From NCBI GenBank assembly GCA_946885925.1, contig CAMPHP010000181.1, forward strand, positions 1 to 6,505: DNA of 6,505 nucleotides, given 5' to 3'. Source of the DNA: an uncultured Litorilinea sp. Lineage in GTDB: Bacteria > Chloroflexota > Anaerolineae > Caldilineales > Caldilineaceae. Below are positions 1-5,664 of this stretch, piece by piece. The notes under the pieces were generated by a model, which had not been told where the DNA came from, searched no databases, and saw nothing but the letters and a program-made list of their open reading frames with translations. Numbering within the stretch: the stretch's first letter is position 1; the number at the start of each line of letters is the position of its first letter. The translations under genes were made by a program, and so were the position numbers.

Positions 1-1
1 C

Positions 2-148
2 CCGCTCTTCGATGCAATTGCAGCCCAAGCTGTTCTCACCGACATGATGGCGCAAATCATTGCCCAGGGCACGAGCGTCGAGGATGCCGTAGCCCAGGCC
101 AGCGACCGCATCATCTCAATCGGTCAAGAGATGGGCATGTTCACCTAA
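2..148 (+). CDS. C-terminal end of a probable carbohydrate ABC transporter solute-binding protein (partial)
   Basis: An open frame enters from the left edge and ends at TAA 146-148, giving 48 residues that begin PLFDAIAAQAVLTDMM and end GQEMGMFT. The stretch has the character of the last helices of a family 1 extracellular solute-binding protein: an alanine- and glutamine-rich amphipathic helix, then a segment resembling the common 'S.EDAV..A...I' ending of these proteins. Such proteins capture a sugar outside the membrane and deliver it to the permease. The sugar permease 2 kb downstream on the same strand supports the call, since binding protein and permease genes normally sit together. The substrate cannot be read from this tail, and the signal peptide and binding cleft lie outside the window. 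The identification rests on a short C-terminus plus context, so it is probable rather than certain. Confidence 0.68.
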   Translation, partial: PLFDAIAAQAVLTDMMAQIIAQGTSVEDAVAQASDRIISIGQEMGMFT

Positions 149-164
149 ACAAGTGTTTCCAGTG

Positions 165-192
165 CCGGCGGTCCAAAAATCTGGGCCGCCGG
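165..192 (+). terminator. GC-rich intergenic hairpin after the binding-protein gene
   Basis: Bases 165-175 pair with 182-192 (CCGGCGG against CCGCCGG, extended inward through a G-T pair to TCCA/TGGG), leaving a six-base loop. The structure starts 16 bases after the stop codon at 146-148. It has no T-run after the 3' arm (TCACTCAACA follows), so it is not a classical intrinsic terminator. A stable hairpin between a binding-protein gene and downstream transporter genes often protects the upstream mRNA or partly limits read-through, which raises binding protein relative to permease. That role is an inference here. Confidence 0.5.
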
Positions 193-236
193 TCACTCAA
201 CAATATTCACCATACTATCACTAGATCAAGAATATC

Positions 237-989
237 ATGTCCCAATTAACGCATACACCTGATATTGAGCGCCCCTCCAAGGACCTTATCGAAGCACTCA
301 AAACAATTGGCAGCGCCACCGCTACCGGCGAGTTAAGCCGTTTAGGCATTAAGAATGCCTTTATCCAGGGCCCTGTTCCCTTCACCCCTGGCAAGGTTGT
401 AGTGGGGCCTGCGCTTACACTGCAATTTATGCCCAAGCGTGAAGATGTCTACAAAGTAGACGAGTATTCCAGTCCAGAAGTGCAGTTGCACCGCCATGTC
501 TTGTATCACACGCAAGAAGGCGATGTCGTGGTCGTTGATGCCCGCGGCGAAATGTCGGCTGGCGTCTTTGGCGATATGATGCTCACCTACTTCACGGGCA
601 AGGGCGGCGCAGGCGTGATCATTGACGGTTGTATCCGTGATTATCCAAAGGCAAAGAACCTGGGGATCGGTCTGTGGCTCAAAGGAGTAACGCCGAATTT
701 CCATACGCAGACAACCATTTTCCCCTATGCGGTCAACGTTCCCATTGCGTGCGCTGGCACATTGGTCATGCCGGGCGACATTATCATCGCCGATGATGAC
801 GGCGTGGTGGTTTGCCCCAAGGAATTGGCCCCTGAACTGGCGAAAAAGGCCAGCGCACACAACGAATGGGAAGAATTCTCGCGCATGCGTCTCTCGCAGG
901 GTGGCGAACTGCGCAAATACTACCCGCTATCCGAAGAAGCGCGCGCCGAGTATGAAGAGTGGCGCAAGGCGAACCCAATCCAACACTAG
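237..989 (+). CDS. RraA-like protein, putative Mg-dependent 2-keto acid aldolase/decarboxylase (first copy)
   Basis: This 250-residue protein belongs to the RraA / HMG-CHA aldolase superfamily. Family hallmarks are seen in order: an ATATGELSRLGIKNAF-like N-terminal region (about 27-42), VVGPALTLQF (55-64), GEMSAGVFGDMM with D113, GGAGVIIDGCIRD (123-135) with R134 and D135, and VMPGDIIIADDDGVVVCP (177-194). Exactly 20 residues separate D113 from R134-D135, matching the D-X20-R-D motif of members that bind a divalent metal and cleave or decarboxylate 2-keto acids. The protein is longer than E. coli RraA (about 160 residues) because of a C-terminal extension ending in a YEEWRK helix, also present in the second copy. 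The ATG at 237 is preceded only by a weak purine stretch (AGATCAAG). Older databases often label this family 'dimethylmenaquinone methyltransferase', which is misleading. The natural substrate is unknown; sugar-acid catabolism is inferred from the nearby glucarate dehydratase. Confidence 0.88.
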   Translation: MSQLTHTPDIERPSKDLIEALKTIGSATATGELSRLGIKNAFIQGPVPFTPGKVVVGPALTLQFMPKREDVYKVDEYSSPEVQLHRHVLYHTQEGDVVVVDARGEMSAGVFGDMMLTYFTGKGGAGVIIDGCIRDYPKAKNLGIGLWLKGVTPNFHTQTTIFPYAVNVPIACAGTLVMPGDIIIADDDGVVVCPKELAPELAKKASAHNEWEEFSRMRLSQGGELRKYYPLSEEARAEYEEWRKANPIQH

Positions 990-1018
990 CGTTCTGCTTG
1001 GGTCAAACTTTGTGAAAT

Positions 1019-1047
1019 TGTAGGGAAGCCCCTTGTGGGCCCCTACA
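1019..1047. repeat. GTAGGG...CCCTAC hairpin repeat
   Basis: TGTAGGG (1019-1025) pairs perfectly with CCCTACA (1041-1047). After a two-base AA bulge, GCCC (1028-1031) pairs with GGGC (1037-1040) around a CTTGT loop. It lies 30 bases after the stop of the first RraA-like gene and lacks a T-tract, so termination is doubtful. Hairpins starting TTGTAGGG and ending CCCCTACA are, from general recollection, abundant dispersed repeats in Chloroflexota and some cyanobacteria. The structure is seen directly; its membership in such a family is not tested here. Confidence 0.6.
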
Positions 1048-1060
1048 GTCAGCAATATAA

Positions 1061-1185
1061 ACTCATATTACGCAGGTATGCATGCTGTAGTTGTCTATGC
1101 TGCTAGCACCGCGTGGACGCAATATATTGTGTTCACATAGACGGAACACGCATAGTATCTTGCACAAAGCCTGCGTAATATGAGT
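1061..1185. mobile_element. MITE-like element with perfect 16-bp terminal inverted repeats
   Basis: ACTCATATTACGCAGG at 1061-1076 is repeated as its exact reverse complement at 1170-1185, bounding a 125-bp segment with no coding capacity. Further symmetry lies inside it: GTCTATG (1093-1099) with CATAGAC (1136-1142), TATGC (1077-1081) with GCATA (1150-1154), and a central 24-bp near-palindrome at 1113-1136 around AATATATT. This nested layout is typical of a miniature inverted-repeat transposable element moved by a transposase encoded elsewhere. No target-site duplication directly flanks the ends as drawn, and no related insertion sequence is in the window. A long RNA hairpin with regulatory function is the alternative. 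Confidence 0.6.
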
Positions 1186-1186
1186 C

Positions 1187-1204
1187 ACTAAACATACTAA
1201 ACAT
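1187..1204. repeat. Perfect tandem 9-bp direct repeat
   Basis: ACTAAACAT occurs twice head to tail at 1187-1195 and 1196-1204, starting one base after the right end of the MITE-like element. It could be a small slippage duplication, a scar left by an excised mobile element, or a direct-repeat protein-binding site upstream of the second RraA-like gene. The sequence alone does not decide. Confidence 0.55.
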
Positions 1205-1247
1205 GAAGTATTAACCAGTACCTAGATCCTGGAAAGCACGATTCTGC

Positions 1248-2060
1248 ATGTACGTCGCCAACCCGCGCGAATCGCTGGAACGATTGACCCGTCTTAACCC
1301 GTTTGACCGTTTTCCTGATGGCAGACCCCGTGTGCCGGATGACATCCTTGAGCGTATGAAGCTCGTTACAACAGAGGAAGCCTGGGGGACACTGCGCAAA
1401 CATGGCTATAACTTACAGTTTGAGGGAAATTGGTTTCGCACTCATCCCGACAAAATTCTCGTCGGTCGTGCCGTCACTGCAATGTTCGTGCCCCACCGGC
1501 CCGATCTGCACACGCTTGTAGATGATATCGGCAAGGAAGAGGGGCGCATTGGCGCTCATAACTCTTGGGTGATCGATACGCTTGAACTAAACGACGTCAT
1601 GGTAGTCGACATGTTTGGTAAAATTAAGAATGGTACCTTTGTGGGTGACAATCTTTCCACTTCGTTACAAAAGCGTACGCGGGCGGGTGCGGTTATCGAA
1701 GGTGGCATCCGCGATTATGCGGGGATTAGCCAACTCGAAGAATGTGCGATTTTTTGTCGAGGACTGCACCCCACTGCCATTGCCGATGTAACCCTGGCGG
1801 GAATCAATATGCCTATCCGTATTGGGGAAGCCACGGTGTTGCCGGGTGATGTCGTTCTAGGTACACCAACGGGCGTGATCTTTATTCCACCCCACTTAGC
1901 TCAAGAAGTGGTGGAACGATCTGAAGACGTCCGCGTGCGTGATGAGTTTGGAAAGATGCGTCTTGCCGAGGGGAAGTACACACCTGGTGAAATTGACCGG
2001 GCTTGGTCACCGGAAATTGAAGCTGACTACCAAGAGTGGTTAGCGCACCGGAAAGGATAA
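1248..2060 (+). CDS. RraA-like protein, putative Mg-dependent 2-keto acid aldolase/decarboxylase (second copy)
   Basis: This 270-residue protein has the same superfamily fold as its upstream neighbour but is strongly diverged. Visible motifs are VGRAVTAMFVPHRPD (72-86), GTFVGDN with D134, GAVIEGGIRD (147-156) with R155 and D156, and VLPGDVVLGTPTGVIFIPP (197-215). D134 and R155-D156 again form an exact D-X20-R-D motif, so metal and substrate binding should be kept. The usual acidic stretch after PGD (DDDG in the first copy) is GTPTG here, and the position before GGIRD is Glu instead of Asp; both may reflect a different substrate. It has a longer N-terminal lead of about 25 residues and shares the C-terminal MRL..G...W extension with the first copy. 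ATG 1248 is chosen because the upstream in-frame ATG at 1203 meets TAA two codons later; GGAAAG at 1231-1236 is a weak ribosome-binding candidate 11 bases away. The two copies may form a hetero-oligomer or act on successive substrates. Confidence 0.86.
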   Translation: MYVANPRESLERLTRLNPFDRFPDGRPRVPDDILERMKLVTTEEAWGTLRKHGYNLQFEGNWFRTHPDKILVGRAVTAMFVPHRPDLHTLVDDIGKEEGRIGAHNSWVIDTLELNDVMVVDMFGKIKNGTFVGDNLSTSLQKRTRAGAVIEGGIRDYAGISQLEECAIFCRGLHPTAIADVTLAGINMPIRIGEATVLPGDVVLGTPTGVIFIPPHLAQEVVERSEDVRVRDEFGKMRLAEGKYTPGEIDRAWSPEIEADYQEWLAHRKG

Positions 2061-2079
2061 TTGGCAAGGGCTTATCGTT

Positions 2080-2130
2080 ACGGCGGCCTAGCCCATTGCG
2101 CCCCCAGCTTTGTTCTTGAGCCGCCGTTTT
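2080..2130 (+). terminator. Large-loop stem with T-tract upstream of the permease (possible attenuator)
   Basis: ACGGCGGC (2080-2087) pairs perfectly with GCCGCCGT (2120-2127) across a 32-base loop, and the 3' arm runs into TTTT then GTCC. The 5' arm lies in the loop of a competing small stem, GGGCT (2068-2072) with AGCCC (2090-2094). The stem lies 20 bases after the stop of the second RraA-like gene and ends just before the permease Shine-Dalgarno at 2142. A weak terminator that reduces permease transcription is plausible. The large loop makes it uncertain. Confidence 0.35.
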
Positions 2131-2141
2131 GTCCGTTTGTT

Positions 2142-2147
2142 AGGAGG
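2142..2147 (+). promoter_or_regulatory. Shine-Dalgarno sequence that sets the permease start
   Basis: AGGAGG, a perfect Shine-Dalgarno core, stands four bases before ATG 2152. An in-frame TTG at 2110 would add 14 residues (MFLSRRFVRLLGGF) but has no such site before it. The ATG start is therefore preferred, and the protein begins MAQTAAPLSS. Confidence 0.85.
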
Positions 2148-2151
2148 TTTT

Positions 2152-4071
2152 ATGGCACAAACTGCCGCTCCCCTGTCTTCACCCTACAGTGAGGCAGCCC
2201 GACGACCGCTTTTACGGCGTGTCTTTGGCCGCGATTGGAAGATCGCATTTATCTTCATTGCGCCCATCGTCATTCTCATGGCATTGTTCATTGCCTGGCC
2301 TTTTATTAGGGCCTTGTACACAAGCATGACGATCCGTAATATGGCAACACGACAAGATGTCTTTGTCGGCTTCGACAACTACGTCCGGCTGTATAACGAC
2401 CCGTTCTATCGCCAAGCTGTCCTTGCCACTGTCTATTACACACTTGGGTCTATTGTCACAAAATTGATCTTTGGCACGTGTGCGGCGCTGCTCTTGCACG
2501 GACAGAAACGCTTCCGTAGCCTGCTGACCGGGCTGGTGCTGCTGCCCTGGATCGTTCCATCGGTTGTCCAAGCACTGACCTGGAAGTCAATTTATGACCC
2601 CCTGTTCGGTGGTCTGAACCCGATCCTGATGGCCTTGGGCTTTATTGACCGCCCTGTAGCCTGGTTATCTGAACCCTCTACCGCCATGGCTGCGGTGGTT
2701 GCTGTGAATGTTTGGGCAGGTATTCCCTTCTTCACCGTCAACATCTTGGCAGGACTTTCCTCCATTGACAAGGAAATGTATGAAGCTGCTGAGATTGATG
2801 GGGCCAATCGCTGGCAGCAATTCCTCCATATCACACTGCCCAGCCTACGCTATGTGATTGCAGTTGCCACGCTGCTTTCAACCATCTGGACATTCAACGG
2901 CTTTGAGACAATCTGGCTGTTGACCAACGGCGGGCCAGGCAATATCACCAAGGTCTACTCGATTCTTGCCTATCAAAAGGCTATCGGATCGCTCCAATTT
3001 GGCCCTGGTACTGCGGTTGCCTTTAGCCTCACACCAATTCTGGCCGGTTTCATCCTCCTGCTCTCCCGCTATATGCGCCGGGATGTTAATCGCGAAGAGA
3101 TGGACGAGGTCACTTGGCAAGACCGTGTCATTGATGGCATTGGCTGGGTGATTGGTGCCATCGGCAGCGTGATAGCCTATCCGATCATCCTTGTAGGCAG
3201 CCTGATTGGTCGTTTGCTGCCCAAGGGATCAAACAGCAAGAAGCGCAATGAAGCGATGGCTGGTCTATTCCGCGGAATTGGGCTGCTTCTGCTCTTGTGC
3301 TTTGTGCTTTTCCCCTTCTACTGGATTCTGATTACGTCGTTTAAGAGCGATCTCCAGATCAGCCAGCGGGTTGGCACCTTCTGGCCCACCCCCTGGACGA
3401 CCGAACAGTTCTATGCCTTGTTCTATGAACAGCCCTTCTCGGTCTGGTTCACAAACTCAGCCATTGTCGCTGTCTCGACCACAATCCTGGCAGTGATCAT
3501 TGCGGCGTTGGGTGCATACGCCCTTGCCCGCCTGAAGTTCTTTGGCGCACAGACGATGCAGACCCTGTTGCTCATTACCTATCTGCTACCGGGAGCCTTG
3601 ATGTTCATCCCCCTCTATCAAATCCTGGCAGATCTGGGGGTGATCAACACACGCTGGGCGCTAATCCTGACCTATCCTACGTCAATGATTCCCTTCGCCA
3701 CCTGGCTGCTCATGGGCTACTATCGGGCCATTCCCGAAGAGCTAGAGCACGCAGCGATGGTGGACGGGGCGACGCGGCTGCAAGCATTCCTGCGTGTCAC
3801 CCTCCCGCTGACCACGCCAGCACTGCTGGCAGTAACGCTTTTCTCCTTTACCGCGGCCTGGAAGGAATATCTTTTCGCCTTCGTCTTTATTTCGAGCGAA
3901 CGGTTAATGACCTTGCCCGTTGGTCTGGCGACGACCATCTATGGTGATATCTATCCGTGGGGTCTGCTCATGGCGGCCTCACTGATCATCTCGATTCCAG
4001 TGGTCATCTTCTATATGTGGGGCCAACGCTTCATGGTTGCCGGTCTCACTGCAGGCAGTGTGAAGGGCTAG
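2152..4071 (+). CDS. Fused carbohydrate ABC transporter permease (MalF-like and MalG-like halves in one protein)
   Basis: A 639-residue inner-membrane protein joins the two permease subunits that CUT1-family sugar importers normally make separately (each about 280-300 residues). The first half (about 1-320) has six hydrophobic segments (near 30-52, 92-115, 124-144, 178-202, 234-257, 283-307) and an EAA loop, EAAEIDGA at 211-218, ending TLP near 230. A charged linker (about 321-371, DNA 3112-3264) carries one extra hydrophobic stretch (about 330-356) and then KGSNSKKRN. The second half (about 372-639) has six more segments (near 375-397, 434-458, 470-492, 502-524, 557-579, 603-632) and its own loop, EHAAMVDGA at 532-540, ending TLP near 552. 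Both EAA loops, which dock the ATPase, look intact. The frame is open throughout, so this is a true fusion rather than a lost stop in poor sequence. No ATPase gene is adjacent; a shared MsiK/MalK-type ATPase elsewhere is likely. The substrate is unknown. Confidence 0.93.
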   Translation: MAQTAAPLSSPYSEAARRPLLRRVFGRDWKIAFIFIAPIVILMALFIAWPFIRALYTSMTIRNMATRQDVFVGFDNYVRLYNDPFYRQAVLATVYYTLGSIVTKLIFGTCAALLLHGQKRFRSLLTGLVLLPWIVPSVVQALTWKSIYDPLFGGLNPILMALGFIDRPVAWLSEPSTAMAAVVAVNVWAGIPFFTVNILAGLSSIDKEMYEAAEIDGANRWQQFLHITLPSLRYVIAVATLLSTIWTFNGFETIWLLTNGGPGNITKVYSILAYQKAIGSLQFGPGTAVAFSLTPILAGFILLLSRYMRRDVNREEMDEVTWQDRVIDGIGWVIGAIGSVIAYPIILVGSLIGRLLPKGSNSKKRNEAMAGLFRGIGLLLLLCFVLFPFYWILITSFKSDLQISQRVGTFWPTPWTTEQFYALFYEQPFSVWFTNSAIVAVSTTILAVIIAALGAYALARLKFFGAQTMQTLLLITYLLPGALMFIPLYQILADLGVINTRWALILTYPTSMIPFATWLLMGYYRAIPEELEHAAMVDGATRLQAFLRVTLPLTTPALLAVTLFSFTAAWKEYLFAFVFISSERLMTLPVGLATTIYGDIYPWGLLMAASLIISIPVVIFYMWGQRFMVAGLTAGSVKG

Positions 4072-4090
4072 CCTGACTTAGCAACTTCAT

Positions 4091-4137
4091 AAATGGGAGA
4101 TCGTGGAGCCATGCTCCTCGGTCTCCCATTTATTTTG
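4091..4137 (+). terminator. Strong intrinsic terminator after the permease gene
   Basis: AAATGGGAGA (4091-4100) pairs perfectly with TCTCCCATTT (4122-4131). The stem continues inward through 4101-4103/4119-4121, passes one T-T mismatch, and closes with GGAGC/GCTCC (4105-4109/4113-4117) on a three-base loop. TATTTTG follows. It begins 19 bases after the permease stop and should end the upstream transcription unit before gudD. Confidence 0.88.
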
Positions 4138-4194
4138 CAAACTGCTGCCATCCAGTGCAGCCGAGTAGTAATTTTTTAACCTCTCACTAGAAAT

Positions 4195-4198
4195 GGAA
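4195..4198 (+). promoter_or_regulatory. Weak ribosome-binding site for gudD
   Basis: GGAA stands seven bases before ATG 4206. It is short, but it is the best purine match before the start, and the encoded N-terminus (MKITELRITPI) aligns with the usual beginning of enolase-superfamily proteins, which supports this start. No clear -35/-10 pair was found in 4138-4194, where a promoter would be expected because a terminator precedes the gene. Confidence 0.45.
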
Positions 4199-4205
4199 TT
4201 GCTCC

Positions 4206-5492
4206 ATGAAGATCACCGAATTAAGAATTACCCCGATCGCCATCAGCGACCCGCCCTTGCTCAATGCCGCCGGTCTACACGCGCCCTATGCCCTGCGCAC
4301 CATCATCGAAATTGTCTCAGACGACAATATCTATGGGTTGGGTGAGGTTCCGGGCAGCGTTGCGACAACCAAGGCGTTGGAAGAGGCGCGCGAGGTCTTG
4401 ATTGGCAAAGATCCTTTTAATCTCAACCAAATTCAAGCAGAACTGCATGCCCGCTTTGGCGAGGAAGGCGCAGCAGCCCGCGGCCAAGCGCCCTGGGACA
4501 GCCGCCGCATTGTCCACGTCTTTAGTGCTGTCGAAGTTGCATGCTTTGACTTGATGGGTAAGGCTATTGGGCGTCCAGTCGTCGATCTCTTAGGCGGGCG
4601 TGTTCGTGAACGGGTGGACTTCTCGGCCTATCTCTTCTACAAACATGAAGGCGCAGGTGGCAAGCTGGGCTTTGGCACTGACCCCAACGCCACAGGCTGG
4701 GCCGCGGCACGCCAGAAAGCCGCGCTTGACCCGCAAGGCGTCGTGGCTCAGGCAAAGGCGATGTGTGATGCTTTTGGCTTCAAGTCGATCAAGCTCAAGG
4801 GTGGTGTCATGCCCCCAGACGAGGAAGCCGACGCCATGGTGGCGCTGCACGAAGCCTTTGGCCCCGGCACACCCTTGCGCCTTGACCCCAATGCCATTTG
4901 GAGCGTAGACACTTCCATCCGCATCGGCAAACGGCTGGAAGGTATCTTAGAATATTATGAAGATCCCACGCGCGGCCAAGAAAATATGGGCAAAGTAGGG
5001 CGCGCGGTGAATATCCCGCTGGCGACCAATATGTGCACTACTTCCTTTGCCAACATTCCTGGCAGCATCCAACACCAGTCTGAGGCCATTATTCTTAGCG
5101 ACCACCATTTCTGGGGTGGCTTGCGCGCCTCGGTGGAACTTGCGCGCATCTGTAGCACCTTTGGCCGCGGGCTTTCCATGCACTCCAACAGCCATGTAGG
5201 CATCTCGCTGGCAGCGATGGCGCATTTGGCTGCGGCGACACCCAACCTGACCTATGCTTGTGATACCCACTATCCGTGGCAGTATGAGGAAGTCGTCAAG
5301 GGTGGGCGACTCCAGTTTGACGATGGAGCCTTCGTCGTCACCAACGAACCAGGTTTAGGCATTGAACTGGATCGGGATGCTCTGGCGGCACTGCACCAGC
5401 AGTATCTGGATAGCGGCCTGACCGAGCGCAACGACGAAATCGAAATGCAAAAAGTCGTCCCTGGCTGGAAATTCCAAGCCACCCGCTGGTAA
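4206..5492 (+). CDS. gudD: Glucarate dehydratase (enolase superfamily)
   Basis: GudD removes water from D-glucarate (and often L-idarate) to give 5-keto-4-deoxy-D-glucarate in the cytoplasm, using Mg. The 428 residues compare with about 446 in E. coli. An N-terminal capping domain includes GLHAPYALRTIIEI (23-36). The barrel then carries IKLKGG with the K196-x-K198 pair, LRLDPN with metal ligand D227, YYEDP with E252, LATNM with N275, SDHHFWGG with D299, and MHSNSHVGISLA with H326. These match the lysine pair, three metal ligands and Asp-His dyad of E. coli GlucD. The C-terminus (NDEIEMQKVVPGWKF) also follows GlucD closely, which argues against a generic mandelate-racemase-type dehydratase. 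A related glucarate-dehydratase-like specificity (a GudX type or another aldarate) cannot be fully excluded. Terminators on both sides make it look like its own transcription unit. The classical next enzymes, GarL or KdgD, are not in the window. Confidence 0.92.
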   Translation: MKITELRITPIAISDPPLLNAAGLHAPYALRTIIEIVSDDNIYGLGEVPGSVATTKALEEAREVLIGKDPFNLNQIQAELHARFGEEGAAARGQAPWDSRRIVHVFSAVEVACFDLMGKAIGRPVVDLLGGRVRERVDFSAYLFYKHEGAGGKLGFGTDPNATGWAAARQKAALDPQGVVAQAKAMCDAFGFKSIKLKGGVMPPDEEADAMVALHEAFGPGTPLRLDPNAIWSVDTSIRIGKRLEGILEYYEDPTRGQENMGKVGRAVNIPLATNMCTTSFANIPGSIQHQSEAIILSDHHFWGGLRASVELARICSTFGRGLSMHSNSHVGISLAAMAHLAAATPNLTYACDTHYPWQYEEVVKGGRLQFDDGAFVVTNEPGLGIELDRDALAALHQQYLDSGLTERNDEIEMQKVVPGWKFQATRW

Positions 5493-5503
5493 GCCATAAA
5501 GCA

Positions 5504-5546
5504 AACGTCCCGCTGTCATGCTGGCAGCGGGACGTTCTTTGTTTGT
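5504..5546 (+). terminator. Strong intrinsic terminator after gudD
   Basis: AACGTCCCGCTG (5504-5515) pairs perfectly over 12 bp with CAGCGGGACGTT (5525-5536). The loop is TCATGCTGG, which may be tightened by two inner pairs. CTTTGTTTGT follows as the T-rich tail. It starts 11 bases after the gudD stop, closing the sugar-acid region and separating it from the nucleotidyltransferase gene. Confidence 0.9.
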
Positions 5547-5574
5547 AAGCTATCTATACAGAATTTATCTGCTC

Positions 5575-5603
5575 TTGCTTATTGGGCGCAGCCGTCATAG
5601 ATT
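5575..5603 (+). promoter_or_regulatory. Possible sigma70-type promoter for the nucleotidyltransferase gene
   Basis: TTGCTT (5575-5580) and TAGATT (5598-5603) are spaced by 17 bases, about 60 bases before ATG 5665. Each hexamer matches the consensus only partly (about 3/6 and 4/6). A promoter is expected here because a strong terminator lies just upstream, and that expectation is most of the support. Confidence 0.28.
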
Positions 5604-5664
5604 ACCTGTGATAGACTGCTCAAAGATGGTCACGGACCACTTCAAGAATGGACGAAGATAGAAG

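Larger units (their letters stand above)
990..1247. other. Repeat-rich 258-bp intergenic region between the two RraA-like genes
   Basis: No gene is seen here. The gap holds three separate repeat structures: a hairpin repeat at 1019-1047, a MITE-like inverted-repeat element at 1061-1185 and a tandem 9-bp duplication at 1187-1204. The last 40 bases lead into the second RraA-like gene and are AT-rich, with GGAAAG at 1231-1236 as the only ribosome-binding-like sequence. No convincing promoter was found. Confidence 0.8.

Noticed and set aside
342..860. A 172-codon open frame on the minus strand inside the first RraA-like gene.
   Set aside because: It overlaps fully conserved RraA motifs on the + strand, and its product is Cys/His-scattered and matches nothing recognisable.
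1128..1156. TTGTGT and CATAGT spaced by 17 bases as a promoter for the second RraA-like gene.
   Set aside because: The hexamers match the consensus poorly, lie inside the repeat element, and similar pairs are expected by chance in AT-rich sequence.
1061..1185. A CRISPR-like or riboswitch interpretation of the inverted-repeat region.
   Set aside because: There is only one inverted pair with no regular direct repeats and spacers, and no known riboswitch core was recognised.
1047..1200. Target-site duplication flanking the MITE-like element.
   Set aside because: Comparing the bases just outside 1061 and 1185 (ATATAA against CACTAA) gives no convincing direct repeat at the ends as drawn.
2110..2151. 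A TTG at 2110 as start of the permease, adding 14 residues.
   Set aside because: A perfect AGGAGG stands four bases before ATG 2152, while the TTG has no such site and lies within a predicted hairpin loop.
4947..5270. Minus-strand open frames of about 100 codons inside gudD.
   Set aside because: They lie opposite the catalytic Asp and His motifs of GudD and show no domain or ribosome-binding signal.
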